A stretch of 64,000 nucleotides of DNA from an uncultured Collinsella sp. (GTDB lineage Bacteria; Actinomycetota; Coriobacteriia; Coriobacteriales; Coriobacteriaceae): positions 1 through 64,000 of the forward strand of contig CAUACA010000001.1 of assembly GCA_958427355.1 (NCBI GenBank). Reading direction: 5' to 3'. Position numbers and translations under genes: made by a program. Under the pieces are notes generated by a model that had not been told where the DNA came from, made no database searches, and saw only the letters and a program-made list of their open reading frames with translations. Shown here in pieces: positions 49,208 to 56,870 of this stretch. The stretch's first letter is position 1; every line of letters starts with the position of its first letter.

Positions 49208-49310
49208 CAAGCCCGCCAGAGCGGCAATCTGACGTTCAATCGTCGGGCATGGCCAAAAGGCCTATGCCGGCCTCTTTTCATGCCAACTTGTACGTCCTGG
49301 ACGTCGCTCG
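49208..49310 (+). ncRNA. Structured element, family 1 copy B (3' of the antiporter)
   Basis: The plus strand shares CGACGCTGCAA, then GCGGCAATCTGACGTTCAAT and CGTCGGGCATG with copy A read on its minus strand. Its apical hairpin GGCATGGCC/GGCCTATGCC keeps pairing with changed bases, and CCTCTTTTCATGCC corresponds to CCTCTTTC of the other copies. The outer stem is weak, so this copy may be decayed. It lies in sense orientation about 180 bases after the transporter stop. Confidence 0.5.
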
Positions 49311-49354
49311 CTGACTTATGCTCAATCTGCGGCGCTGCCATTATTGATGCAAAG

Positions 49355-49376
49355 GGGTCAGGTTAGTTTGCGCCAA
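49355..49376. repeat. GGGTCAGGTT intergenic repeat copy
   Basis: GGGTCAGGTTAGTTTGCGCC is close to the element at 4958 (GGGACAGGTTTGTTTGCACC). Confidence 0.4.
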
Positions 49377-49383
49377 AAAGGGG

Positions 49384-49452
49384 AAGTTGCGGTGGAATAG
49401 TTCCTGTTTGGCCGTCTTGAGGGGTTAAACGGGAACTATTTCACCGCAACTT
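49384..49452. repeat. 21-bp inverted repeat with a 27-base centre
   Basis: AAGTTGCGGTGG... (49384-49404) pairs with its complement at 49432-49452 with a single G-U position. The centre begins TGTTTGG and ends TTAAACG, extending the stem by GTTT/AAAC. There is no T-run. It could be a mobile-repeat remnant or a structured RNA between the arginine operon and the DUF1846 gene. Confidence 0.55.
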
Positions 49453-49514
49453 ATCGATGGCGTGTTTGGTTGGTGCCTGTTGATGGTCTGGGTATCGGGG
49501 AGGGCGGGCTCCGT

Positions 49515-49520
49515 TATAAT
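49515..49520 (+). promoter_or_regulatory. Probable -10 box of the DUF1846 gene
   Basis: A perfect TATAAT lies 40 bases before the ATG. No good -35 is at the right distance. Confidence 0.4.
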
Positions 49521-49559
49521 CGCCTAGAACATTAAATGGAAACGGGACGGGAGCCATAT

Positions 49560-51041
49560 ATGCGCCAGGGTTTCGACAACGCGAAGTATATCGAGCTGCA
49601 GGCTGCTCACATTAAGGAGCGCATCTCGCAGTTTGGTGGCAAGCTCTATTTGGAGTTTGGCGGTAAGCTGTTCGATGACTATCATGCGAGCCGCGTGCTG
49701 CCGGGTTTTGAACCGGACAGCAAGTTCCGCATGCTCAAGAGCATCGCCGACGATGTCGAGGTTATCATCGCGATCAACGCGAACCACATCGAGAAAAACA
49801 AGGCTCGTGGTGACCTCGGCATTACCTATGACGAGGATGTGCTGCGCCTGGTTGACCTGTTTCGCGGCAACGGCTTTGCTGTCGCGGCTGTGGTCATCAC
49901 CCAGTACGCCGGCCAGCCCGCTGCCGATGTGTTCCGCAACCGCCTGAACGCGCTCGGTATTCCCGCCAAGCTGCACTATCCCATCGAGGGGTATCCGCAC
50001 GATGTCGATCTGATCGTGTCCGACGATGGCTACGGCAAGAACGAGTTTGTCGAGACCACGCGTCCGCTCGTTGTCGTGACGGCACCCGGCCCCGGCTCGG
50101 GCAAGCTCGCCACTTGCCTCTCGCAGCTGTATCACGAGCATAAGCACGGTACCGCCGCCGGCTATGCCAAGTTCGAGACCTTCCCGGTCTGGAATCTTCC
50201 TCTGACGCATCCGGTCAATATTGCCTACGAGGCCGCCACGGCTGACCTCGACGACGCCAATATCATCGATTCCTTCCACCTTGAGGCCTACAACAAGACC
50301 ACGGTCAACTACAACCGCGACGTCGAGGCCTTCCCGGTGGTCCGTGCCCTGATGGAAAAGATCCTGGGCAAGAGTCCCTACCAGAGTCCTACGGACATGG
50401 GCGTCAATATGGTCGGCTTTGCCATCACCGATGACGATGCCTGCCGCGACGCTTCCAAGATGGAGATCGTCCGCCGCTACTTTACCGCGGTCGAAAATGT
50501 GCGCCGTACCGGCGTGGGCGATGAGCAAGTCGACCGTCTCAAGATTATTATGAAGAAAGCCGGCATCGATAAGAACTACTCACCGGCGCGCTCGGCGGCC
50601 CTTACCAGGGAGCAGCTGACGGGTGGTCCCGTGGGTGCCATGGTCATGCCCGATGGCTCCGTGGTGACCGGTAAGACCTCCACGCGCCTGGGCGCCGCAA
50701 GTTCGCTCATTATGAACGCCCTCAAGCATGTCTCGGGCGTCGACCTTGAGCTCGAGGTCATTAGCGATGAGGCGATCGAGCCCATCAGCAAGCTCAAGAC
50801 GCATTTCCTGGGCAGCAAAAACCCGCGCCTCCACACCGACGAGACGCTTATGGCGCTGTCGATCACCTCGGCCACGAGTGAGACGGCCGCTCGCGTCCTT
50901 TCGGGCCTGGAGCAGCTGCGCGGTTGCGATGCCTTCTTTAGCGTGATTATCTCGCCGACGGACGAGACGGTACTGCGCAAACTGGGTATCAACGTGTGCT
51001 GCGAGCCCAAGTTTGAGCGCCGCGGTTTCTTCCATCGCTAA
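49560..51041 (+). CDS. DUF1846 protein of unknown function
   Basis: The 493-aa protein matches the large, highly conserved DUF1846 family: RQGFDNAKYIELQAAHIKERI at the start, GGKLYLEFGGKLFDDYHASRVLPGF, VVTAPGPGSGKLATCLSQLYHE (a P-loop-like segment near 185) and NRDVEAFPV. No enzymatic role is established for the family as far as I know. The ATG at 49560 follows GGGACGGGAGCC; an upstream ATG in the same frame would bury that site. It is a single gene between a -10 box and a terminator. Confidence 0.85.
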   Translation: MRQGFDNAKYIELQAAHIKERISQFGGKLYLEFGGKLFDDYHASRVLPGFEPDSKFRMLKSIADDVEVIIAINANHIEKNKARGDLGITYDEDVLRLVDLFRGNGFAVAAVVITQYAGQPAADVFRNRLNALGIPAKLHYPIEGYPHDVDLIVSDDGYGKNEFVETTRPLVVVTAPGPGSGKLATCLSQLYHEHKHGTAAGYAKFETFPVWNLPLTHPVNIAYEAATADLDDANIIDSFHLEAYNKTTVNYNRDVEAFPVVRALMEKILGKSPYQSPTDMGVNMVGFAITDDDACRDASKMEIVRRYFTAVENVRRTGVGDEQVDRLKIIMKKAGIDKNYSPARSAALTREQLTGGPVGAMVMPDGSVVTGKTSTRLGAASSLIMNALKHVSGVDLELEVISDEAIEPISKLKTHFLGSKNPRLHTDETLMALSITSATSETAARVLSGLEQLRGCDAFFSVIISPTDETVLRKLGINVCCEPKFERRGFFHR

Positions 51042-51075
51042 GTTTGAAGCACCGCGGTAATTGCATTGCATTTTG

Positions 51076-51108
51076 GCCGTATCGGGTTAGCGCCCGGTAC
51101 GGCTTTTT
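51076..51108 (+). terminator. Terminator of the DUF1846 gene
   Basis: GCCGTATCGGG/CCCGGTACGGC (11 bp, one G-U) with a six-base loop is followed by TTTTT. Confidence 0.92.
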
Positions 51109-51297
51109 GATCAATAAAGCGCCTATTTCGGCGAAAAATAGCTGTTTACCTGCCTAGAAACAATTTGAGCGGTATACAATAACCGTAACTGTTTCATCCT
51201 TAGCGGGATGCCGCATGATGGATATTACCTGCCATCGTGAGGTGTGTCGGTCGCGCACGGCGCGTTAGATGCTCGTGCTCGGTTTGAGGAGGCTGCT

Positions 51298-51636
51298 ATG
51301 GCGGGCAAGGGTCGTGCGAGTGTCAACGATATGAAGCGTGTCGAGGTGCTGGTGTTGATGGAGATCGACCAGCAAACCGAAGACAATGGCGGGCCGTATG
51401 GTTTCTCGCGCAAAACGCTTGCCGAGCGCGTGGGGGTTTCGCCGTATCGTGCCCGCGCCGCAATCGATCGCTTGGATTCCGAAGGCATGATTGATGTCGT
51501 CTCGCGTTATAGCGACGACGGCGGTCAGCTTGCAAATGGCATTTGCCTCACCGAACGTGGCGAGTGGTATCTTGAGGGCGTCCGTACCGGCATGCTCGTT
51601 CAAGAAATGCTTGAGGACGAGGTTGCTGATCGATAG
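51298..51636 (+). CDS. Winged-helix DNA-binding regulator
   Basis: The 112-aa protein is a single winged helix-turn-helix domain: KRVEVLVLMEIDQQ, FSRKTLAERVGVSPYRARAAIDRLDSEGMIDVVSRYSDDGG as recognition helix and wing, and a C-terminal helix. It resembles MarR- or RNA-polymerase-independent wHTH regulators, but no ligand domain is present. The ATG follows GAGGAGGCTGCT. It is a solo gene upstream of pyrG; targets are unknown. Confidence 0.75.
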   Translation: MAGKGRASVNDMKRVEVLVLMEIDQQTEDNGGPYGFSRKTLAERVGVSPYRARAAIDRLDSEGMIDVVSRYSDDGGQLANGICLTERGEWYLEGVRTGMLVQEMLEDEVADR

Positions 51637-51661
51637 CAGCATGTAACCCTTGCCATAGCGA

Positions 51662-51689
51662 CGCCGCCTGGGAAACCGGGCGGCGTTTT
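51662..51689 (+). terminator. Terminator of the winged-helix gene
   Basis: CGCCGCCTGG/CCGGGCGGCG (one G-U) with a GAAA loop is followed by TTTT. Confidence 0.9.
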
Positions 51690-51814
51690 GTTTCAAGATT
51701 GAGAAATGCAATCTCACGCGAGAAAAATTGCGAACGGTCCGCGGCGCGAGTATTACAATGAAGACCCGTAAGATGTGGATAAACAACTTCTACGGGAAGC
51801 GCAGGTAACTCAAT

Positions 51815-53476
51815 ATGACCAAGCATGTGTTCGTAACCGGTGGCGTGGTTTCGTCTCTGGGCAAGGGTATCACCGCGGCCTCGCTGGGCCGTCTGCTCAA
51901 GTCGCGTGGCTACAAAGTAACGATGCAGAAGGCCGATCCGTATCTGAACGTCGACCCCGGTACCATGAGCCCCTTCCAGCATGGTGAGGTCTTCGTTACC
52001 GAGGATGGTTACGAGTCCGACCTGGACCTGGGTCATTACGAGCGCTTTATTGATGAGAACCTGACCCGCGATTCCAACTTTACGACCGGCGCCATCTATA
52101 AGAGCTTGATCGCCCGCGAGCGTCGCGGCGACTTTTTGGGCGGTACCGTGCAGGTGATTCCTCACGTCACCAATGCCATTAAGGACAAGTTCCGCCGCAT
52201 CGAGGAGCAGACCGGCTCCGATGTAGTCATCACCGAGCTGGGCGGCACGATCGGCGACATCGAGTCCCAACCGTTTGTCGAGGCCATCCGTCAGTACCGC
52301 AAGGAGGCCGGCCCCGAGAACGTCTGCTACATCCACGTGTCGCTCGTTCCCTATATCGCCGCCGCCCACGAGGTCAAGACCAAGCCCACGCAGCATTCCG
52401 TCAAGGAGCTCCGCAGCTTTGGCATCCAGCCCGATATCATCGTGCTGCGCTCCGACCACCATATCGATGACGCTATCCGCGGAAAGATCGCAAGCTTCTG
52501 CGACGTCGACACCGATTGTGTCTTTACCAACGAGGACTGCGCGAGCATTTACGATGTTCCGCAGCTGCTTGCCGAGCAGGACTTTGACCTGCGCATTTGC
52601 GAGCGCCTGGGTCTGGACCCGCGTGAGCGCGACATGAGCGAGTGGAACGAGTTCCTGCGCAAACAGAATCACGCCAACCATCACGCCGACAAGGTGAAGA
52701 TCGCCGTCGTGGGCAAGTACACGCAGCTGCCCGATGCGTACCTGTCGGTTATCGAGGCCCTGCACCATGCGGGCGTCTTCTACGATCGCCATGTGGACGT
52801 CCAGCTGGTCGACGGCGAGAGCCTCGACGAGCAGAATGTCTCCGAGGTTCTGGGCGACGCCTCGGGCATCCTGGTCCCCGGCGGCTTTGGCAAGCGCGCC
52901 CTGGAGGGCAAGATCCTCGCGGCCGAGTTTGCCCGTGAGCACAAGATTCCGTATCTGGGCATTTGCCTGGGTATGCAGGTGGCCGTGTGCGAGTTCGCCC
53001 GCAACGTCGTCGGCCTTGCCGGCGCCAGCTCCTCCGAGTTCGATCCGGACGGCCCGTTTAGCGTCATCGATCTGATGAGCTCGCAGGAGGACGTGACCGA
53101 GAAGGGCGGCACCATGCGCCTGGGCGCCTATCCGTGCAAGCTCGCCGCCGATACCCTTGCTCGCGAGGCATATGGCGAGGAGCTCGTCTACGAGCGTCAC
53201 CGTCATCGCTTTGAGTTCAACAACGCCTTCCGCGACCAGCTCGAGGACGCCGGTTTGGTTATCTCGGGCCTGTCGCCCGACGAGCGCCTGGTCGAGATGG
53301 TCGAGCTGCCGCGCGACGTGCATCCGTGGTATGTGGCAACCCAGGCTCATCCCGAGTTCAAGAGCCGCCCGACCAACCCGCAGCCGCTGTTCCGCGAGTT
53401 CGTGCGCGCTTCGATCGGCCAGCACGAGGGTGTCGACCGTCTGCAGGTGACGCCCATGAACCTCGCTACGGACTAA
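51815..53476 (+). CDS. pyrG: CTP synthase
   Basis: The 553-aa enzyme aminates UTP to CTP with glutamine nitrogen. The amidoligase domain (1 to about 270) begins KHVFVTGGVVSSLGKGITAA and includes QKADPYLNVDPGTMSPF and ELGGTIGDIES. The class I glutaminase domain (about 290-540) has the nucleophile in YLGICLGMQ (Cys near 384) and the His-Glu pair in HPEFKSRP. The ATG follows GCAGGTAACTC. xerD begins two bases after the stop. Confidence 0.97.
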   Translation: MTKHVFVTGGVVSSLGKGITAASLGRLLKSRGYKVTMQKADPYLNVDPGTMSPFQHGEVFVTEDGYESDLDLGHYERFIDENLTRDSNFTTGAIYKSLIARERRGDFLGGTVQVIPHVTNAIKDKFRRIEEQTGSDVVITELGGTIGDIESQPFVEAIRQYRKEAGPENVCYIHVSLVPYIAAAHEVKTKPTQHSVKELRSFGIQPDIIVLRSDHHIDDAIRGKIASFCDVDTDCVFTNEDCASIYDVPQLLAEQDFDLRICERLGLDPRERDMSEWNEFLRKQNHANHHADKVKIAVVGKYTQLPDAYLSVIEALHHAGVFYDRHVDVQLVDGESLDEQNVSEVLGDASGILVPGGFGKRALEGKILAAEFAREHKIPYLGICLGMQVAVCEFARNVVGLAGASSSEFDPDGPFSVIDLMSSQEDVTEKGGTMRLGAYPCKLAADTLAREAYGEELVYERHRHRFEFNNAFRDQLEDAGLVISGLSPDERLVEMVELPRDVHPWYVATQAHPEFKSRPTNPQPLFREFVRASIGQHEGVDRLQVTPMNLATD

Positions 53477-53478
53477 GG

Positions 53479-54420
53479 GTGCCGGCGAATAAGGAACATA
53501 CCGAAGCTACTCCCTCGTCGCTCGCCGTGGCGGCGGGGGAGTATCTCGATTACCTCGCGGTCGAGCGGGGTTTGGCGCGCAACACGATTGCGGCCTATCG
53601 TCGTGACCTGACGACGTACTGCGCCTATCTGGAGCGGGCGGGTATTGTGTCTTTTGAAGAGGTGACCCGTCAGGTCGTGGAGGGCTTTGTCGCCGACCGT
53701 CGCGATGGGGGCTATTCCGATGCCTCGGTGGAGCGTGCGCTTGCGGCCGTGAAGGGCCTACATGCCTTTTTGGTGCGCGATGGGGCTGTGGCCCAAAATC
53801 CAACGGCGGCGTTGCGCCTGCCTAAAAAGGCTGAGCGTTTGCCGGAGTATCTATCGGTGGAGGATGTCTCGGCGCTGCTCGATCAAGACTTCCCCGAGGG
53901 CGAGATGGGCTTGCGCGACCATGCCATCTTGGAAGTGCTCTACGGATGCGGTTTGCGTGTGAGCGAGTTGGTGGGGCTCGATGTGGGCGATATCCATATC
54001 GACGATGGCTTTGTGCTCGTTCGTGGTAAGGGCTCGAAGGAACGCCTGTCCCCGCTGGTAGGAAGCGCGGCGCGAGCTCTGACGCTTTATGTAACTGAGG
54101 GGCGTTCTCGCTTGGCGGCCCATGCCCGCGGAACCGAGACCTCGGCGGTCTTTTTAAATAAGAACGGACGTCGCCTGTCGCGCCAGGCCGTGCATGCGAT
54201 ATGCGAGCGGTATGGGCGCCAAGTGGGGGTGGTGGGGCTCCATCCCCACACCTTGCGCCACTCCTTTGCCACCCACATGCTCGCGGGCGGTGCCGACTTG
54301 CGTGTGCTGCAGGAGATTTTGGGCCATGCCGATATTTCGACCACGCAGGTCTACACGCATGTCGATCGCACGCAACTGACCGAGGTCTATCTGGCGGCGC
54401 ATCCGCTGGCACATCGCTGA
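53479..54420 (+). CDS. xerD: Tyrosine recombinase XerD
   Basis: The 313-aa recombinase resolves chromosome dimers at dif. The N-terminal SAM-like domain (about 12-105; YLDYLAVERGLARNTIAAYRRDL) and the catalytic domain show the Arg of GCGLRVSELVG (near 163), the Lys of KGSKERLSPL, HTLRHSFATH (near 260) and the nucleophile Tyr in STTQVYTHVDR. The GTG at 53479 follows the pyrG stop by two bases; an upstream open frame overlapping pyrG has no support. It is the closest gene to the dcw cluster and is not flanked by mobile-element genes, so housekeeping XerD rather than an integrase is favoured. Confidence 0.9.
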   Translation: MPANKEHTEATPSSLAVAAGEYLDYLAVERGLARNTIAAYRRDLTTYCAYLERAGIVSFEEVTRQVVEGFVADRRDGGYSDASVERALAAVKGLHAFLVRDGAVAQNPTAALRLPKKAERLPEYLSVEDVSALLDQDFPEGEMGLRDHAILEVLYGCGLRVSELVGLDVGDIHIDDGFVLVRGKGSKERLSPLVGSAARALTLYVTEGRSRLAAHARGTETSAVFLNKNGRRLSRQAVHAICERYGRQVGVVGLHPHTLRHSFATHMLAGGADLRVLQEILGHADISTTQVYTHVDRTQLTEVYLAAHPLAHR

Positions 54421-54442
54421 CCTGCTTATTTATAAATGTTAA

Positions 54443-54512
54443 GGGGGACGGGCCCCAGATTGCCGAGACGCACTTTTGCGCGCATGGGCAATCTGGGACC
54501 CGCCCCATTTTT
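54443..54512 (+). terminator. Long terminator after xerD
   Basis: A roughly 21-bp stem with one bulge and one G-U pair contains CCCAGATTGCC and GGGCAATCTGGG. A 21-base loop follows the left arm, and TTTTT the right arm. Confidence 0.88.
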
Positions 54513-54604
54513 CGCCAGACACCGGCGCGGCGGTGGGCCGTGTGCGTCGTGGGTGGGGGAGTTTGGGGGCGATGTGAACGGCGTGTAAAGGGACGTAAAA
54601 ATCG

Positions 54605-54708
54605 CCTCAAGGTCAACTTGAAGGTTGAGGTTCGCGGGCGTGGTTCTACAGGTGGCATCCCGCCTTTGCTGCAAACACAACATATTGTGTTTTCGAACAT
54701 ATGCTCGG
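54605..54708 (+). promoter_or_regulatory. Upstream regulatory block of the dcw cluster
   Basis: CCTCAAGG-TCAACTTGA-AGGTTGAGG (54605-54630) repeats the TCAACTTGA word found upstream of the secreted wall protein at 17258. ACACAA-CATA-TTGTGT (54675-54690) is an inverted repeat. TCGAACATATGCTCGG (54693-54708) matches the Gram-positive/actinobacterial LexA box TCGAAC-N4-GTTCGA at 10 of the 12 specified positions. Confidence 0.5.
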
Positions 54709-54726
54709 GGGTGTTTTACAACATAT

Positions 54727-54803
54727 TGGGGGTGGAGTGGTGGGGCGGGGTGGGGGAAGGGGTGGGGAAAGGTGTTGAAAAATGGGGCGGTTCCCCATAT
54801 TAT
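54727..54803 (+). promoter_or_regulatory. mraZ promoter embedded in MraZ boxes
   Basis: TGGGG occurs at 54741, 54751, 54763 and 54783, mostly 10 bases apart, matching the TGGGN-N5 repeats that MraZ binds. TTGAAA (54775-54780) and TATTAT (54798-54803) are exactly 17 bases apart and form a good sigma-70-type promoter. One box lies in the spacer, so MraZ binding would block RNA polymerase. Confidence 0.8.
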
Positions 54804-54871
54804 TGATGACGTCGACAGGCGGGGTGGTTCCCCGCGTACGTGCCATCTGAGTAACCGAGGGGAGGGCGCAC

Positions 54872-55306
54872 ATGGGAATGACGGGTGCATACGAGCGCAA
54901 TCTCGATGCAAAAGGTCGTCTATCCCTGCCTGCACCCCTTCGCGAGGAGCTTGGAGAGCACGTTCGCGTGTTCAAAGCCCTGGATGTCGATGCTCTGTAC
55001 GTGTTCTCTGCCGAGGCCTTCGATAAGTGGGTCGAAGGACTCTTCGCGGGTCGTGAGGGCCACGAGGGTTTTAACCCGCGTGACATCAACGACCAGAAGC
55101 TCATGAGGGCGATCAACAAGCGCACCACGTCGATGGATGTGGACAGCGCGGGTCGTATCGGTCTTTCTGAGTCTCTCCGCAAGCAGGCGAACCTCGACCG
55201 CGAGGTCACGGTTGTGGGCAACTACGACCACCTTGAGGTTTGGGATCGCGCCGCGGCCGATGAGGACGATGACGACGAGGCCCTGCTGGACCTCTTCTTC
55301 TCGTAA
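54872..55306 (+). CDS. mraZ: MraZ transcriptional regulator
   Basis: The 144-aa protein has the two AbrB-like swapped-hairpin repeats of MraZ: YERNLDAKGRLSLPAPLREEL and TSMDVDSAGRIGLSESLRKQA, each with the DxKGR/DSAGR motif. It binds repeated TGGG sites upstream of its own gene and controls the dcw cluster. The ATG follows GAGGGGAGGGC; a second ATG two codons later is possible. It is the first gene of the dcw operon, as in most bacteria. Confidence 0.96.
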   Translation: MGMTGAYERNLDAKGRLSLPAPLREELGEHVRVFKALDVDALYVFSAEAFDKWVEGLFAGREGHEGFNPRDINDQKLMRAINKRTTSMDVDSAGRIGLSESLRKQANLDREVTVVGNYDHLEVWDRAAADEDDDDEALLDLFFS

Positions 55307-55326
55307 GGGCAAGGCACGAGTAACGG

Positions 55327-56292
55327 ATGGAGCGTGGGATCTTGACACAAGAATATCGGCATGAACCTGTCATGCTCGGCGAAGTGCTTGAGTCGCTGCA
55401 GCTAAAGAGCGGCTCCGTCGTCTGCGACTGCACCCTTGGCGGTGCCGGCCATTCGGTAAAGATGGCCGCGCAGGTGGGGGAGACCGGCCTTTTGCTCGGC
55501 GTCGATCAGGACGACATGGCCCTCGAGGCCGCTGGCGCCCGTCTGGACCGCGAGGTTCCCGGCGTACCGCACCAGCTGCTGAAGGGCAACTTCGGCGACT
55601 TGGACGAGCTGCTTTGCTCGGCCGAGGTGCCCGGGGTCGATGGCTTCCTGTTCGACTTGGGCGTTTCGTCGCCGCAACTCGATATCCCTGGCAGGGGCTT
55701 TTCGTACAACGAGGACGCCCCATTGGACATGCGGATGGATCCGGGTAACAACACCTTAAACGCAGCTGAGGTCATCAACACCTATAACGAACACGACCTC
55801 GCCCGGATTCTACGCGTCTACGGCGAAGAGAAGTTCGCCTCGCAGATCGCACGTGAGATCGTGCGCCGCCGCGAGCATGAGCCGATCGAAACTACCGGTC
55901 AGTTTGTCGAGATCATCAAGGCTGGTATCCCCGCTGCCGCCCGTCGGCATGGCGGACACCCGGCCAAGAAAAGTTTCCAGGCCATTCGCATCGAGGTCAA
56001 TCACGAACTCGATGTGCTCGAGCGAGGGCTTGACGCCGCCACAAGGTGGCTCAACCCGGGCGGACGCATCTGCGTCATCTCGTATCACTCGCTCGAGGAC
56101 CGTATCGTAAAGAACCACTTTAAGGAGATGAGCCAGGGGTGCACGTGCCCGCCGGAGATTCCGGTGTGCGTGTGCGGCAACGCGCCGATACTCAAGGTCA
56201 TCACCCGCAAACCCCTGGTTGCCCAACCCGATGAGGTTGCGCGCAACCCTCGGGCGAGATCAGCCAAGATCCGCGTGGCACAGCGTCTGTAG
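55327..56292 (+). CDS. rsmH: 16S rRNA m4C1402 methyltransferase
   Basis: The 321-aa SAM-dependent enzyme (MraW) methylates N4 of C1402 in 16S rRNA. Motifs: YRHEPVMLGEVLESL, the SAM loop CTLGGAGHS, FDLGVSSPQLD, DAPLDMRMDP and ISYHSLEDRIVKNHF. It lies 20 bases after mraZ, the standard order. A TTG at 55342 is an alternative start. Confidence 0.95.
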   Translation: MERGILTQEYRHEPVMLGEVLESLQLKSGSVVCDCTLGGAGHSVKMAAQVGETGLLLGVDQDDMALEAAGARLDREVPGVPHQLLKGNFGDLDELLCSAEVPGVDGFLFDLGVSSPQLDIPGRGFSYNEDAPLDMRMDPGNNTLNAAEVINTYNEHDLARILRVYGEEKFASQIAREIVRRREHEPIETTGQFVEIIKAGIPAAARRHGGHPAKKSFQAIRIEVNHELDVLERGLDAATRWLNPGGRICVISYHSLEDRIVKNHFKEMSQGCTCPPEIPVCVCGNAPILKVITRKPLVAQPDEVARNPRARSAKIRVAQRL

Positions 56293-56382
56293 ACGCGACC
56301 GCGCGATATTGGACCTCCCGCTCGTACCACAAACGAAGCTTAAACACACTACCAACGTACTCGGGATGGGAGGCGGCATATC

Positions 56383-56853
56383 ATGGGCTACAACACCTCA
56401 AACGCAGCACTCGCCTATGATATGAACGCCATGCCCGCCTATCGTGAGGCACCGCAGGCTCCCGCTGCTCCCCGCGAGCAGCGCACGCCGCGCTTTGATG
56501 TCTACACGGGCGCGGGCCGTCAGGCAAACCAGGCGGTAAGCCCGGTTTTCATGAGCGTTCTTAAAACGTTTTGCATCATTGCGGCCATCTTCATGACGAT
56601 CGGTGTCGCCCGTGTGGCGCTCGCCGGCGTTACGGCCCAGGTGCTCAACAGCAACGCCGCGCTTACCAACACGCTCGAGAAGGCGACCGATGAGAGCTCC
56701 GACCTGGAGGTCATGCATTCGGTCTATGGTGCCGACACGCGCATTCGCGACCTTGCGGGCGCTTATGGCATGGTGGAGCCCAGCGAGAGCGTTACACTTG
56801 ACTTTTCGCAGGATGCAGCCGCGGGCGCTAGCTCGACCGCGACCGCTCAGTAA
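56383..56853 (+). CDS. ftsL: FtsL-like septal protein
   Basis: The 156-aa bitopic protein has a Pro/Ala/Arg-rich cytoplasmic tail (about 1-55), one membrane helix (about 58-78; VLKTFCIIAAIFMTIGVARV) and a short extracytoplasmic helical segment with LNSNAALTNTLEKATDESSDLEV as candidate coiled coil. Size, topology and position between rsmH and ftsI identify it as FtsL, although sequence conservation of that family is low. It would act with FtsB/DivIC and FtsQ in the divisome. The ATG follows GGGAGGCGG. Confidence 0.8.
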   Translation: MGYNTSNAALAYDMNAMPAYREAPQAPAAPREQRTPRFDVYTGAGRQANQAVSPVFMSVLKTFCIIAAIFMTIGVARVALAGVTAQVLNSNAALTNTLEKATDESSDLEVMHSVYGADTRIRDLAGAYGMVEPSESVTLDFSQDAAAGASSTATAQ

Positions 56854-56870
56854 CAAGACGGTAGCTGAGT

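Noticed and set aside
53326..53478. Upstream extension of xerD into pyrG
   Set aside because: It overlaps the pyrG 3' end in another frame and encodes no recombinase sequence; GTG at 53479 fits family length.
53479..54420. Integrase of a mobile element
   Set aside because: No att-like repeats, no excisionase and conserved housekeeping neighbours; XerD is the simpler reading.
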